A stretch of 15,033 bases of DNA, from positions 1 through 15,033 of the forward strand of contig CALUSZ010000065.1 of the NCBI GenBank assembly GCA_944323495.1. The letters are read 5' to 3'. Origin of the DNA: Candidatus Gastranaerophilales bacterium. GTDB taxonomy: Bacteria > Cyanobacteriota > Vampirovibrionia > Gastranaerophilales > Gastranaerophilaceae. Position 1 is the first letter of the stretch. Every line of letters begins with the position of its first letter. A program made the position numbers and the translations under genes. Positions 6,971-15,033 of the stretch are shown one piece after another. Below the pieces are notes generated by a model. It was not told the origin of the DNA. It made no database searches and worked only from the letters and a program-made list of their open reading frames with translations.

Positions 6971-7050
6971 AAATTCACTCCTTTATTTTGTACAACCAAT
7001 TTCATTAACGGCATTTTTTTTTCAAAACTTTAGGATATGTTAAGAAATTG

Positions 7051-9255
7051 TTACAAAATATCTAAAGGATCCACATCTATTGCAAGTTTTATGTCCTTGG
7101 GGAGTGTAATCTTGTTCAGGAATTTTGAGACAAAATCGTGGCCTTTTTGTGAAAGTTTGTTTTTAATTAAGATTTGGAAACGATAGAACCCGTGCAATTT
7201 TTCTATAACACACGGTGTCGGCCCCAGAGTCTCTAAATATTCTCCAAAACCGAATTTGTCTGTCATAGTATTTAGTCTAAGAGCAATTTCCATTGCTGAT
7301 TTCTCGGCTCTAAAATTATTCTCTGAGGACAGAATAAGCCTTATTATCTGACTAAACGGCGGATAGTCAAATTCCTGACGTGCTTTTATTTCTGTCTCAA
7401 AGAATTTTTCATAATTTTGGGACTTAGCGGTCTGGAATGCGTAATAATCCGGATTATAGGTTTGGAATAGCACCTTTCCTTTAAATTCTCCTCTTCCTGC
7501 TCTTCCGGCCACCTGTGTAAGAAGCTGGAACCCTCTTTCCGAGGCCCTGAAATCCGGAATATTAAATCCGGAATCAGCACTCAATACACCTACAAGCGTA
7601 ACATTCGGGTTATCAAGCCCTTTTGCTATCATCTGGGTGCCTACAAGAATATCTATTTCGCCGTTCTGGAATTTGTTCAAAAGCTCAATATGCGCATTTT
7701 TTCTTGTTAAAATATCGCTGTCTATTCTTTCTACCCGTGCGTCCGGATAAAGCTCTTTTATTAATATTTCAATCTTCTGAGTTCCGACTCCGGAAGTTGA
7801 AAGAGCATCGCTTCCGCAAGAGGGGCAATAGTCCGGAAAACTCATTTCTCTATTACAGTAGTGGCATTTGAGTTTTTTTATACTGGTATGCCAAATCATT
7901 GGTATAGAACAGTCCGGACATTCTATTACCGTTCCGCACGCACGACACTGCGTATATGTAGAATACCCGCGCCGGTTCATTAAAAGTATTACCTGCTGTT
8001 TACGCTCCAGAGTCTCTGTAATCTCTGTCTGAAGAGGTTTTGAGATAATCCCTCTATATGCGGCTTTGCCGTACTCCTGCATATTTATAACCTGCGGAAG
8101 CGCAAGCGGGGAGTTGTTAAACCGGTGTTTCATCTCAAAAAGGTTATTGTTGTTTGTTGCATAATAATAAGTTGAAACATCAGGGGTTGCCGAACCCAAC
8201 AAGAGTGGTGCCTGATGGAATTGCGCTAAACGCCTTGCAACTACTCTTGCGTCATACCGTGGAGCGGGATTTGTTTGTTTATAAGCACCTTCATGCTCTT
8301 CATCTATTATAATTAACCCGATATTTTGAAGAGGCGCAAATACGGCAGAGCGAGCACCTGCTAGGATTTTGATTTCGTCTTTATAAAGTCTCTGCCAAAC
8401 ATCATACTTTTCGCCTTCTGAAATACTGCTGTGCCATATTGCAACATCTTTTATCCCGAATTTGCGCGCAAGACGCTTGGTTAGCTGGGAGGCAAGCGCA
8501 ATTTCCGGCGCTAAAAACAGAACATTTCTTCCGGAATCTATTACATCTTTTATAAGCTTGAAATAAACCTCTGTCTTTCCGGAAGCTGTTACGCCATGGA
8601 GAAGAATTGGTTTTTGTGATTTTAATTTAGCCTTTATACCCTCATAAGCCGTAATCTGTTCACCCGAAAGCTCAAATAAAGGCTCGATTTCAACATCTTT
8701 AAAAATCGACAGCGGGTTTCTGTAAATATATTCTTCCTCTATTTTTACAAAACCACCCTCTGCAAGCTTTTTCATTGTTGCGCGCGTTGTTTTTGCTATC
8801 TCCTCAAACTCGATTAGTGAACATTTTCCCCGCTCTTTTAAAAGCACAAGAATTTCTTTCTGCCTTTTAGTTAAACCTTCTCCGGTCTCTTTTATTAATG
8901 AAACAGCCTGTTCAACTTTTGCATTCTTCTCGATTAATTTCATCGGAAGGGCCGCATTCAAAACCGTTACAAAATCTGTACAATAGTAATTTGCAACCCA
9001 CTCTAAAAGTTTCAGATATTTAAGCGAAAAAAGCGGAGTCTCATCTAATATCCGGTTAATCTTTTTAGCTTTAAAGTCCCCCGGCAGATAGTCTGAAAAC
9101 CCGACAATGAATGCATTAATGAGTCCTTGCCTTCCAAACGGCACAAGTACTGCCTGCCCGATTTGTATAATATCGCGCATTTCGTCAGGAATAAGATAAC
9201 TGAATGTCTTTACCCCGAGCCCTTTAATATTAACTAAAACCAGTGCATACTTCAT
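7051..9255 (-). CDS. priA: Primosomal replication restart helicase PriA
   Basis: 734 residues, full length. PriA is a superfamily II 3'-5' helicase that recognises stalled or repaired forks and reloads the replicative helicase. Domain order: N-terminal 3'-OH-binding domain (start MKYALVLVNIKGLGVKTFSYLIP), winged helix, then the helicase core with Walker A GVTASGKT (221-228; the second residue pattern varies from the usual GVTGSGKT) and DEEH box (318-321). The zinc-binding insertion has eight cysteines at 437, 440, 446, 449, 464, 467, 477 and 480. Then come LVGTQMIAKGLD and the motif VI pattern QVAGRAGRG. It follows the large helicase-nuclease gene by 28 bp on the same strand. There is no Shine-Dalgarno; a TATAAT lies 7 nt before the ATG, so it may also be made from a leaderless transcript. 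The start agrees with the family. Confidence 0.97.
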   Translation of the reverse strand: MKYALVLVNIKGLGVKTFSYLIPDEMRDIIQIGQAVLVPFGRQGLINAFIVGFSDYLPGDFKAKKINRILDETPLFSLKYLKLLEWVANYYCTDFVTVLNAALPMKLIEKNAKVEQAVSLIKETGEGLTKRQKEILVLLKERGKCSLIEFEEIAKTTRATMKKLAEGGFVKIEEEYIYRNPLSIFKDVEIEPLFELSGEQITAYEGIKAKLKSQKPILLHGVTASGKTEVYFKLIKDVIDSGRNVLFLAPEIALASQLTKRLARKFGIKDVAIWHSSISEGEKYDVWQRLYKDEIKILAGARSAVFAPLQNIGLIIIDEEHEGAYKQTNPAPRYDARVVARRLAQFHQAPLLLGSATPDVSTYYYATNNNNLFEMKHRFNNSPLALPQVINMQEYGKAAYRGIISKPLQTEITETLERKQQVILLMNRRGYSTYTQCRACGTVIECPDCSIPMIWHTSIKKLKCHYCNREMSFPDYCPSCGSDALSTSGVGTQKIEILIKELYPDARVERIDSDILTRKNAHIELLNKFQNGEIDILVGTQMIAKGLDNPNVTLVGVLSADSGFNIPDFRASERGFQLLTQVAGRAGRGEFKGKVLFQTYNPDYYAFQTAKSQNYEKFFETEIKARQEFDYPPFSQIIRLILSSENNFRAEKSAMEIALRLNTMTDKFGFGEYLETLGPTPCVIEKLHGFYRFQILIKNKLSQKGHDFVSKFLNKITLPKDIKLAIDVDPLDIL

Positions 9256-9262
9256 TAGTAAT

Positions 9263-9268
9263 ATTATA
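9263..9268 (-). promoter_or_regulatory. -10 box before priA, probably leaderless
   Basis: A perfect minus-strand TATAAT (plus-strand ATTATA, 9263-9268) ends exactly 7 nt before the priA ATG (9253-9255). This is the same spacing as at wecB. No ribosome site lies in the gap and no good -35 is seen. Confidence 0.55.
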
Positions 9269-9283
9269 CTCTAAATATCTGAA

Positions 9284-12200
9284 TTAGATATTTGAATTAA
9301 TTACTCTATCAATACAAGCTTTTGGGGAATACTGCCATTCTCGTTTTGAAATTCTTGAAACTTTCAACCCCGAGCGTTCAATTATTGCCTGCTTTTTCAT
9401 ATTGGAAACTTTTGAAGGAGTTTTATCTTCTACACCATCGCATTCAATAACAAATTTATTATCAACAAGCAAATCCGCACTAAGGCCTGCAATTTCTACT
9501 CCGCATATTACTTCGTGACCCAGCTCCCTGAATGCTTCTGCAACTTCTTTTTCGAATGCGTTTTTATAAATATTTTCATCAAAATCATCAGAACTTCTTA
9601 AGGCATATCTGTTTTCGTATTCTTCAATATACCCGAAGTAACTTCTCAAAAGCCCTTCCGGCAGCTCTCTGGGATTTTTTGAAATAAAGTTAACCATCTG
9701 ATAACGCGCTCTTGTTATTGCAACGTTAAAGAGGTTTGGCTTTTGAAGGAATATTAAGCTCTGCGGAAAACTGTTATTAGCATAAGCCCAGGAAGCAAGA
9801 ATTATATCCCTCTCATCACCCTGAAAAGTATGCGCTGTACCTACTTCTATCTGGTGTTTTTCTATCATATGTTCAGAAAGAACTTTTGATATAGAAAGCT
9901 TTAACTGTTCAACCTGCGCCCTGAATGGTGAAATGATGCCAATACTTACAGGATTTTCAGGATTCTTTCGTTCATCTTCAACTACTATCTCATAAAGTCT
10001 CTTAACTAATGCCTCAATCTCAGGCAGATTTCTTGTCGCATCAAAATCTACCTTCCCGTCCGGCACCACTACAGCTTCAAGAACTTTTCTTGAATTATCG
10101 TTTCTTCTCATAACCTTAATTCTTCCGCCGTAGAATTCTTTGTTTGAGAAATTAATAATAGGAGGAAGGCTTCTAAAGTGTTCGTCCAGAAGCACAGGGT
10201 GCATTGAATAATAATTCGCCAAATCAAACATCGAATTTGTTCTGAAACGCCACATAAGCTGGTATCTGTCATTAATGCCGTATTGAGACATAAACGACTG
10301 CTCTTTTGCTTTTTCCAGGAATGAAAGATGCGGAAGCTGCTTATCGTCTCCTACTACAACAGCCTTTTTAGCTCTGTAAAGTATCGGGAAACAGCTTGCA
10401 ATATCACACTGCGAAGCTTCATCAATAATTACGACATCAAATAGCCCCGGTTTCATCGGAAGCGAACCGGATACTGCATATGTTGTCACACACCAGCAAG
10501 GAAACGCTTCAAGAAGCGGTTTAAAATCTTCGGTCTCAAGAAGCCTGTTTTGAAGATTCTTTTTCCTTTCAACCAGCGATTTAGAATGCACAAAAAGACG
10601 CTGTCTTTTTACCGGATCCTGCATCAGACCCTTTAAAGCCTGTCTGCGTTTTGTCTTTAGAATATCAACCGCAAGACGTTTTTGTTTCTGTTTCATATTT
10701 CGAATCTGTTCGGATAAAATATGAACATTACCTGTCGTCTGAATCTCTGTTTCAATCTTCCTTGCCCTGCAGATAAGTTTTGCAAACTCTAACTCATTTT
10801 GAAGCATCGAAAGATTTTCACTGTTCACATCAAAATTATTGGTTTTAAGGAGCTTTTTCAAATTTCCGATTGCTGACATATTTTTGATACCGGACCAAAA
10901 ACCGGATTTTTCCATATTCTCGCTTAAGGCCTTGATAGAATTTTCTATAGTTGTAATCTCATCTTCTTTTAAAACATTTTTGATAAATCCCGGATTAGAA
11001 TGCATTGGCCTTTCAAGCTTTATCTCTTCATTTAGCGCATTCCATTCTGTCTCAAGTTTTATAATCCTCTCTGATTTATTTTCTAAATCCCTTATGGCCT
11101 TTAAAAGATTTTCCATATCAGAAACATCGCACAGAATAGAATTTTCAGCCCCGTCATCAAGATCAACCTTTCCTGCAAGAAGGTCCTGCAGCTGCATACT
11201 CAATTCTCTCTGGTAATTAAGCCTGCCTGCTCTTAGGGCAAGAAACGGAGCACCAAGTTCATTAAGTCTTTCCGCCACAACATCAACAGCCTTATCCATA
11301 CGTGAGGCGACAAGAACTGTTTTTCCGTTCGCAATAAGATGCGCTACAAGGTTTACGATAGTCTGGGATTTACCTGTCCCCGGGGGGCCAAAGACTGATA
11401 CAAGACGAGCATTTTCTACATGCTTTATAACATTTAACTGCGCATCAGATAATGAAAGAGGCGTTACAGGGAAAAAGTCCGCCAGTGTTTTTTGCTGGGT
11501 ATCAGCAGGTTTTGACTGCGTATATTCTTCATTTATTAAATTCAAAACAGTCTCGCGGTATAATCCGCTCGGTTTTTCCGCAATCTGGGTCAGTTCATGC
11601 AGAACACCCGCCGTTACTGCAGGACGTTTGGTTAAAATAATTGCACACTGTTTTGTAAGACTTATCTTATCTAGTTTGATTGAAGCTTTCTTGGAATTTT
11701 CCTCTTCCTCTATGATTTCATCAATATTTTCGGAAGTTATTTTATCATTATAAAAATCTTTTGCGATATTATCTTCTTCAATCTTTACAGCCGGATTCAA
11801 AGATACATCAATATCAGGGATAATTGATTTTAGAGTTGTAAGGAAAATATCAAGTTTTTCCTGCGTAATAGGAGCCGGCGGAACAACATCAAGAAGCCCT
11901 TCTAAAAGCTGTTCTGTTTCATCCTCATCATCGCTCTTCTTCATTAGAGCAGTAAGAGCACCTGTATTTAGAGAAATAAATTCATCTGTGAGCATACAGT
12001 TAATATTTACCCCGTTTCTCTCAAGCCTGCAAGGCGCATACAATAGCGGGGTCAGAAACTCGTTTTTTCGTCCGGATTTTGATTTGCCGGTAATAAAAAT
12101 ATACCCGTAAATCAGATATTTATCCTTCTGGCTTGTTTCCGACTGAATCATAAGTTCTGTAAGTTTCGGGTCAGAACCTTCAAGGGGTAAGTATTCCGCA

Positions 12201-12385
12201 CCTTCCGTAAACAGGCGGTCATCACCATCTAAAAATATCCATTTGTTATCCTTATCGGCTTTTAGATTCCTGAAAGTCGAACTTTTAACCTCTTCTCTTA
12301 CACAATCGTGAAGATATTGGCTCAATTTTTTTATAAAGCTGTTATTAAATGCCGAATTAATTGCTCTTGTTGCTTCCTGTAACAT
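9284..12385 (-). CDS. Superfamily I DNA/RNA helicase fused to a C-terminal PD-(D/E)XK nuclease domain
   Basis: 1033 residues from the ATG at 12385, chosen because GAGGAG (12390-12396) precedes it. An in-frame ATG at 12442 lies inside the promoter. After about 300 residues of unassigned N-terminal domain with an acidic linker comes an SF1 helicase of the Upf1/DNA2-like (AAA_11/AAA_12) type: Walker A GPPGTGKS (333-340), motif II DEAS (655-658), motif III GDDKQLP (679-685), HFRS (736-739), TFQGDE (853-858) and motif VI AITRARY (889-895). Between motifs I and II lies a Lys/Glu-rich, coiled-coil-like insertion. The C-terminus holds a restriction-endonuclease fold like the Vsr/DUF559-related MTES_1575 group: D971 in SADLLV, then VIECDG with E981 and D983, followed by a helix and SGLKVSRISKREW. 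Similar helicase-nuclease fusions occur in phage-defence islands, but here it leads a unit with priA. A DNA repair or defence role is inferred; the substrate is unknown. Confidence 0.88.
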   Translation of the reverse strand: MLQEATRAINSAFNNSFIKKLSQYLHDCVREEVKSSTFRNLKADKDNKWIFLDGDDRLFTEGAEYLPLEGSDPKLTELMIQSETSQKDKYLIYGYIFITGKSKSGRKNEFLTPLLYAPCRLERNGVNINCMLTDEFISLNTGALTALMKKSDDEDETEQLLEGLLDVVPPAPITQEKLDIFLTTLKSIIPDIDVSLNPAVKIEEDNIAKDFYNDKITSENIDEIIEEEENSKKASIKLDKISLTKQCAIILTKRPAVTAGVLHELTQIAEKPSGLYRETVLNLINEEYTQSKPADTQQKTLADFFPVTPLSLSDAQLNVIKHVENARLVSVFGPPGTGKSQTIVNLVAHLIANGKTVLVASRMDKAVDVVAERLNELGAPFLALRAGRLNYQRELSMQLQDLLAGKVDLDDGAENSILCDVSDMENLLKAIRDLENKSERIIKLETEWNALNEEIKLERPMHSNPGFIKNVLKEDEITTIENSIKALSENMEKSGFWSGIKNMSAIGNLKKLLKTNNFDVNSENLSMLQNELEFAKLICRARKIETEIQTTGNVHILSEQIRNMKQKQKRLAVDILKTKRRQALKGLMQDPVKRQRLFVHSKSLVERKKNLQNRLLETEDFKPLLEAFPCWCVTTYAVSGSLPMKPGLFDVVIIDEASQCDIASCFPILYRAKKAVVVGDDKQLPHLSFLEKAKEQSFMSQYGINDRYQLMWRFRTNSMFDLANYYSMHPVLLDEHFRSLPPIINFSNKEFYGGRIKVMRRNDNSRKVLEAVVVPDGKVDFDATRNLPEIEALVKRLYEIVVEDERKNPENPVSIGIISPFRAQVEQLKLSISKVLSEHMIEKHQIEVGTAHTFQGDERDIILASWAYANNSFPQSLIFLQKPNLFNVAITRARYQMVNFISKNPRELPEGLLRSYFGYIEEYENRYALRSSDDFDENIYKNAFEKEVAEAFRELGHEVICGVEIAGLSADLLVDNKFVIECDGVEDKTPSKVSNMKKQAIIERSGLKVSRISKREWQYSPKACIDRVINSNI

Positions 12386-12430
12386 TGTTTCTCCTCGGGA
12401 TATATAACCAAACACAAAGTTTTTAGAGCT

Positions 12431-12459
12431 ATTATAACACATTTTTCACAGGATGAATA
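12431..12459 (-). promoter_or_regulatory. Promoter of the helicase-nuclease/priA unit
   Basis: A minus-strand TGTTATAAT (perfect -10 at 12431-12436 with the TG extension) has a weak -35 (TATTCA, 12454-12459) at 17 nt. Transcription would begin near 12424, giving a leader of about 40 nt that contains the Shine-Dalgarno at 12390-12396. This supports the start codon at 12385 rather than 12442. Confidence 0.65.
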
Positions 12460-12492
12460 CTATTTATATATGAGTTCGGGATAGAAATTGTA

Positions 12493-12517
12493 TGTTAAAA
12501 TAAATAAAAACAGGAGA
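12493..12517 (+). promoter_or_regulatory. Extended -10 and RBS of the exported-protein/lipoprotein unit
   Basis: TGTTAAAAT (TG at 12493-12494, -10 TAAAAT at 12496-12501) with no clear -35, then AGGAGA (12512-12517) 4 nt before the ATG at 12522. It is divergent from the helicase promoter about 60 bp away. Confidence 0.5.
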
Positions 12518-12521
12518 GTTT

Positions 12522-12911
12522 ATGAAAAGAGTATTATTTTTGTTATCTGCATTGCTTATTTGCCCTGCTACATTTGCTGTCGAACAAACCCCGCCTGCTA
12601 CAGTAGCACAAAATGTTATGTTTGAAGACTGCACGAAACTGTTTGCAGTAAATAAAGAAAAATTGTTTTACTTAACTCTTGCATCGCTTTCTGCAAACAG
12701 ATTTTTAATAGATGAAGTGCAGACTTCAAACGGTTATGTTATTTTCAGTGTAAACAAGAACAGCTATCTTGCAACTATTGCCGGAGTAGATAGTGCAAAT
12801 TCTATTCTAAAAATTACACCTTGCAACAATATCTACAATTTCCCGCCGGGAATTGTTACAAATACCTTCAAATACATTGATTTAAATTTGAATTCGGATA
12901 TTAAGTCATGA
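12522..12911 (+). CDS. Small exported protein, function unknown
   Basis: 129 residues with a clear Sec signal peptide: MKR, a hydrophobic core VLFLLSALLICPATFA, and a likely signal peptidase I site after ATFA (residue 19), giving a mature protein of about 110 residues beginning VEQ. The mature part has two cysteines (37 and 101) that could form a disulfide, no transmembrane segment, and a beta-rich appearance (GYVIFSVNKNSYLATIAGV). I do not recognise the family. Its TGA stop overlaps the ATG of the following solute-binding lipoprotein by 4 nt (ATGA, 12908-12911), so the two are probably translationally coupled and may act together in the periplasm or at the outer face of a membrane. The start is supported by AGGAGA just upstream. 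Confidence 0.8.
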   Translation: MKRVLFLLSALLICPATFAVEQTPPATVAQNVMFEDCTKLFAVNKEKLFYLTLASLSANRFLIDEVQTSNGYVIFSVNKNSYLATIAGVDSANSILKITPCNNIYNFPPGIVTNTFKYIDLNLNSDIKS

Positions 12912-14113
12912 AGAAAATTTTTATATTTTTAACTCTTATCTGCATTGTCTTAGGTCTTTGTGCTTGCTCTGTAAGAAAAGAAGCAAGCTCTAAGGAAGTA
13001 ACTTTCTGGACTCTGCAGATGGGAGATTATGCGGATTATATGTATAAAATTATCCGCGCGTATGAAAAAGAGAATCCGAATGTTCAAATAAACTGGATTG
13101 ATGTACCGTTTTCTGAAGGCGAAAAACGTACACTGGCAGCAGTTATGACTGATAATCCGCCGGATTTAATTAACTTAAATCCTGATTTTTCAGCCTTGCT
13201 TGCACAAAAAGGCACTCTTGAAGAAATTAATGAAGAGGCCGTAAGTGAGTTTAATCCGGAAATTATTAACGCATTAAAATATAATGATAAACTTTACTCA
13301 ATTCCCTGGTACGCTACAAGCGCAATTACGATTTATAACAAAGAACTTTTTGAAAAATCAGGTATAATAAGACTTCCTAAGACTTATAAAGAGCTGGGAG
13401 CAATTTCTGAAAAAATAAAAACAAATACAGGTGCTTACGCTTACCTTCCGACTATAACAGAAAATGACACAATGGTTAAAATTCTAAATAAATACGGGGT
13501 TACGGACGATTTTACCAAAGCAGTTCCTGTCTTTAATATGTACAAAGAATTATACCAGAACGATTTAATCCCCAAAGAGAGTATAACTTTTACCCTAAGA
13601 GAAGCTCTGGAGCAGTATATGGCAGGAAAAATCGTGTTCTTTCAGGGCGGAGCTAATTTCCTGACTATGATTAAAGAAAATGCTCCTTCTATATATGCGC
13701 AAACCGATGTGACAGAGCAAATAAAAGGCCCTGTCGGGCAGAATGATTTTTCCGTAATGAATTTTGTAATACCTTTGAGAGCAAAACATAAAAAAGAAGC
13801 GCTTGATTTCTGTCTCTATTTAACAAATGCACAAAACCAGCTTGAATTAGCGAAGATGACAAATGTTATTGCAACAAACAATGAAGCGTTGCAAGACAGT
13901 TTTTATAATGATTATTCGACACTGGAATCAAAAGCGCGTTCGATTAGTGCAAAACAAATAGCAAGAATCACACCGCAGCTTAAGCAGAGAAGAAACCAAA
14001 AAGAAATTAATACTCTCGTAAATACAGCAGTTCAATCCGCTCTTTTGAACAAAGATTCGGTTGAAAACATTTTAAACAAACTTAATCAAGATATGAAAAA
14101 TTTCTCTGAATAA
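12908..14113 (+). CDS. ABC-type solute-binding lipoprotein (family 1, sugar-type)
   Basis: 401 residues. The N-terminus is a lipoprotein signal: MKKIFIFLTLICIVLG followed by lipobox LCAC (17-20), with Cys20 as the lipidated residue and Ser at +2. The mature protein has the fold signatures of extracellular solute-binding protein family 1 (MalE/UgpB-like): VTFWTLQMGDYADYMYKIIR, a segment with YEKENPNVQINW, NPPDLINLNPDF, a hinge around LYSIPWYATSAITIYNKELF, and a middle part with AGKIVFFQGGANFL where ligand residues lie in relatives. The family captures sugars, oligosaccharides or glycerol-phosphate derivatives and hands them to a membrane permease. The ligand cannot be told from sequence. No permease or ATPase genes follow; the next gene is kdsD, 39 bp on. 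It is coupled to the exported protein upstream by a 4-nt overlap. Confidence 0.92.
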   Translation: MKKIFIFLTLICIVLGLCACSVRKEASSKEVTFWTLQMGDYADYMYKIIRAYEKENPNVQINWIDVPFSEGEKRTLAAVMTDNPPDLINLNPDFSALLAQKGTLEEINEEAVSEFNPEIINALKYNDKLYSIPWYATSAITIYNKELFEKSGIIRLPKTYKELGAISEKIKTNTGAYAYLPTITENDTMVKILNKYGVTDDFTKAVPVFNMYKELYQNDLIPKESITFTLREALEQYMAGKIVFFQGGANFLTMIKENAPSIYAQTDVTEQIKGPVGQNDFSVMNFVIPLRAKHKKEALDFCLYLTNAQNQLELAKMTNVIATNNEALQDSFYNDYSTLESKARSISAKQIARITPQLKQRRNQKEINTLVNTAVQSALLNKDSVENILNKLNQDMKNFSE

Positions 14114-14137
14114 TTTTTGTAGTAAAATGTATCTATA

Positions 14138-14144
14138 TAAGGAG
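14138..14144 (+). promoter_or_regulatory. kdsD ribosome binding site
   Basis: AAGGAG ending at 14144 lies 8 nt before the ATG at 14153. A possible -10 (TAAAAT, 14123-14128) lies in the same 39-bp gap, so kdsD may have its own promoter as well as read-through from the lipoprotein gene. Confidence 0.55.
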
Positions 14145-14152
14145 TGTGAAAA

Positions 14153-15033
14153 ATGACTGCATTGGTTCAACAATCACAAATGGAAAAAGATAAATTGTCT
14201 GCAATAAAAACAATTGATTCTGAAATTGATACTATTAACAGACTCAAAGATTCTTTGAAGGAAGAATCTTTAACTAAAGCACTCGATTTTATGCAGAATT
14301 CAAAAGGCAGAATTATTATAACAGGTATGGGGAAATCCGGTCATATAGGTAAAAAAATTGCAGCCTCTCTTGCTTCTACCGGTACTCCTTCATTCTTTGT
14401 ACACCCTGCAGAAGCCAGCCACGGGGATTTGGGTATGATAACGGAAGATGATGTTGTAATTGCAATTTCAAACAGCGGAGAATCAAGGGAACTTATCGAT
14501 ATCTTGAATTACTGCAAAAGATTTGGCATAAAACTTATTGCAATTACCAAAAATCCTGAAAGCTCTCTGGGAAAAGCAGGAGATGTAGTTTTAGAACTCC
14601 CTAATAACGGTGAGGCCTGCCCGCTAGGACTTGCGCCTACAAGCTCCACTACCGCAACACTGGTTCTGGGAGATATACTGACAGTTGGTATGATAGAGAG
14701 AAAAGGATTCTCAAAAGAAGATTTCAACGACCGTCACCCGGGCGGAAAACTCGGCTCAATCCTGAAACGCGTATCAGATTTAATGCATACAGGACAAGAG
14801 ATGCCGATTTTAGACGAGAACTCAAATATGCAGGCGGTTCTTCTTGAGATGACATCCAAACGACTCGGCTGTGTCGGATTTATTAATCTTCAGGGCGAAC
14901 TAACGGGAATTCTGACAGACGGCGATTTGAGAAGATGCCTCTCTGCTAAGATTCTTGAAGAAAAAGCCATAGATTTGATGACTAAAAATCCAAAGACTAT
15001 CTCCCCAAATGCAATGACAGCGGAAGCTTTAAA
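14153..15033 (+). CDS. kdsD: D-arabinose-5-phosphate isomerase, KdsD/KpsF/GutQ family (3' partial)
   Basis: The frame stays open from ATG 14153 to the window edge, 293 complete codons of an expected 320 or so. The enzyme converts ribulose-5-phosphate to arabinose-5-phosphate, the first step of KDO synthesis for lipopolysaccharide. The SIS (sugar isomerase) domain spans about 40-180, with GMGKSGHIGKKIA (58-70), SHGDLGM (89-95), SNSGES (106-111) and APTSSTTA (161-168). The catalytic-site segment HPGGKLGS lies at 195-202. CBS domains start near 210 (VSDLMHTG), with TDGDLRR (255-261) closing the first and the second beginning at IDLMTKNP. Paralogues KpsF (capsule) and GutQ cannot be told apart by sequence, so the symbol is provisional. 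The start is supported by AAGGAG. It implies an LPS- or KDO-bearing envelope. Confidence 0.93.
   Translation, partial: MTALVQQSQMEKDKLSAIKTIDSEIDTINRLKDSLKEESLTKALDFMQNSKGRIIITGMGKSGHIGKKIAASLASTGTPSFFVHPAEASHGDLGMITEDDVVIAISNSGESRELIDILNYCKRFGIKLIAITKNPESSLGKAGDVVLELPNNGEACPLGLAPTSSTTATLVLGDILTVGMIERKGFSKEDFNDRHPGGKLGSILKRVSDLMHTGQEMPILDENSNMQAVLLEMTSKRLGCVGFINLQGELTGILTDGDLRRCLSAKILEEKAIDLMTKNPKTISPNAMTAEAL

Noticed and set aside
12386..12442. N-terminal extension of the helicase-nuclease from the ATG at 12442
   Set aside because: The segment contains the extended -10 box and the Shine-Dalgarno for the ATG at 12385, so it is untranslated leader and promoter.
1..15033. CRISPR array, insertion sequence or long repeat
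   Set aside because: No regularly spaced direct repeats, transposase or long terminal inverted repeats were seen on reading either strand.

Overview
This is an AT-rich stretch of a bacterial chromosome with standard stop-codon use: TAA, TAG and TGA all end real genes here and Trp is TGG. A KdsD/KpsF-type arabinose-5-phosphate isomerase and a lipid-anchored solute-binding protein point to a Gram-negative cell that makes a KDO-type envelope. PilT indicates type IV pili, and an ATP-dependent PEP carboxykinase plus a single-subunit GltA-type flavoprotein fit a fermentative anaerobe. The combination resembles gut Gastranaerophilales (Melainabacteria/Vampirovibrionia). That is an inference from gene content and base composition; there is no rRNA or other phylogenetic marker in the window.

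Layout from left to right. (1) 1-1092 looks like accessory sequence: the 3' part of a HI1420-type addiction-module antitoxin, a strong terminator, then a nitroreductase interrupted by an in-frame TGA at codon 14. (2) 1107-2225, minus strand: wecB (UDP-GlcNAc 2-epimerase). It is divergent from (3) a gltA-like NADPH glutamate synthase/NfnB-type flavoprotein at 2288-3655, and the two share a very short promoter region. (4) 3780-4850 pilT and (5) 4946-6544 pckA are each a single-gene unit bounded by intrinsic terminators. (6) A minus-strand block, 12385 down to 6605, holds a 1033-residue superfamily I helicase fused to a PD-(D/E)XK nuclease domain, priA 28 bp downstream, and a small acidic EF-hand-like protein. 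It ends in a strong hairpin shared with pckA. (7) From 12522 rightward: a small exported protein whose stop overlaps the start of a sugar-type solute-binding lipoprotein, then kdsD/kpsF, cut by the window edge.

The genes do not form one pathway. Most are housekeeping functions in small transcription units. No CRISPR array, insertion sequence, tRNA or rRNA was found. The points most worth a second look are the helicase-nuclease fusion beside priA, two genes (wecB and priA) whose only good -10 box lies 7 nt before the ATG with no ribosome binding site (probable leaderless mRNAs), the interrupted nitroreductase, and the coupled exported protein/solute-binding lipoprotein pair with no permease genes nearby.
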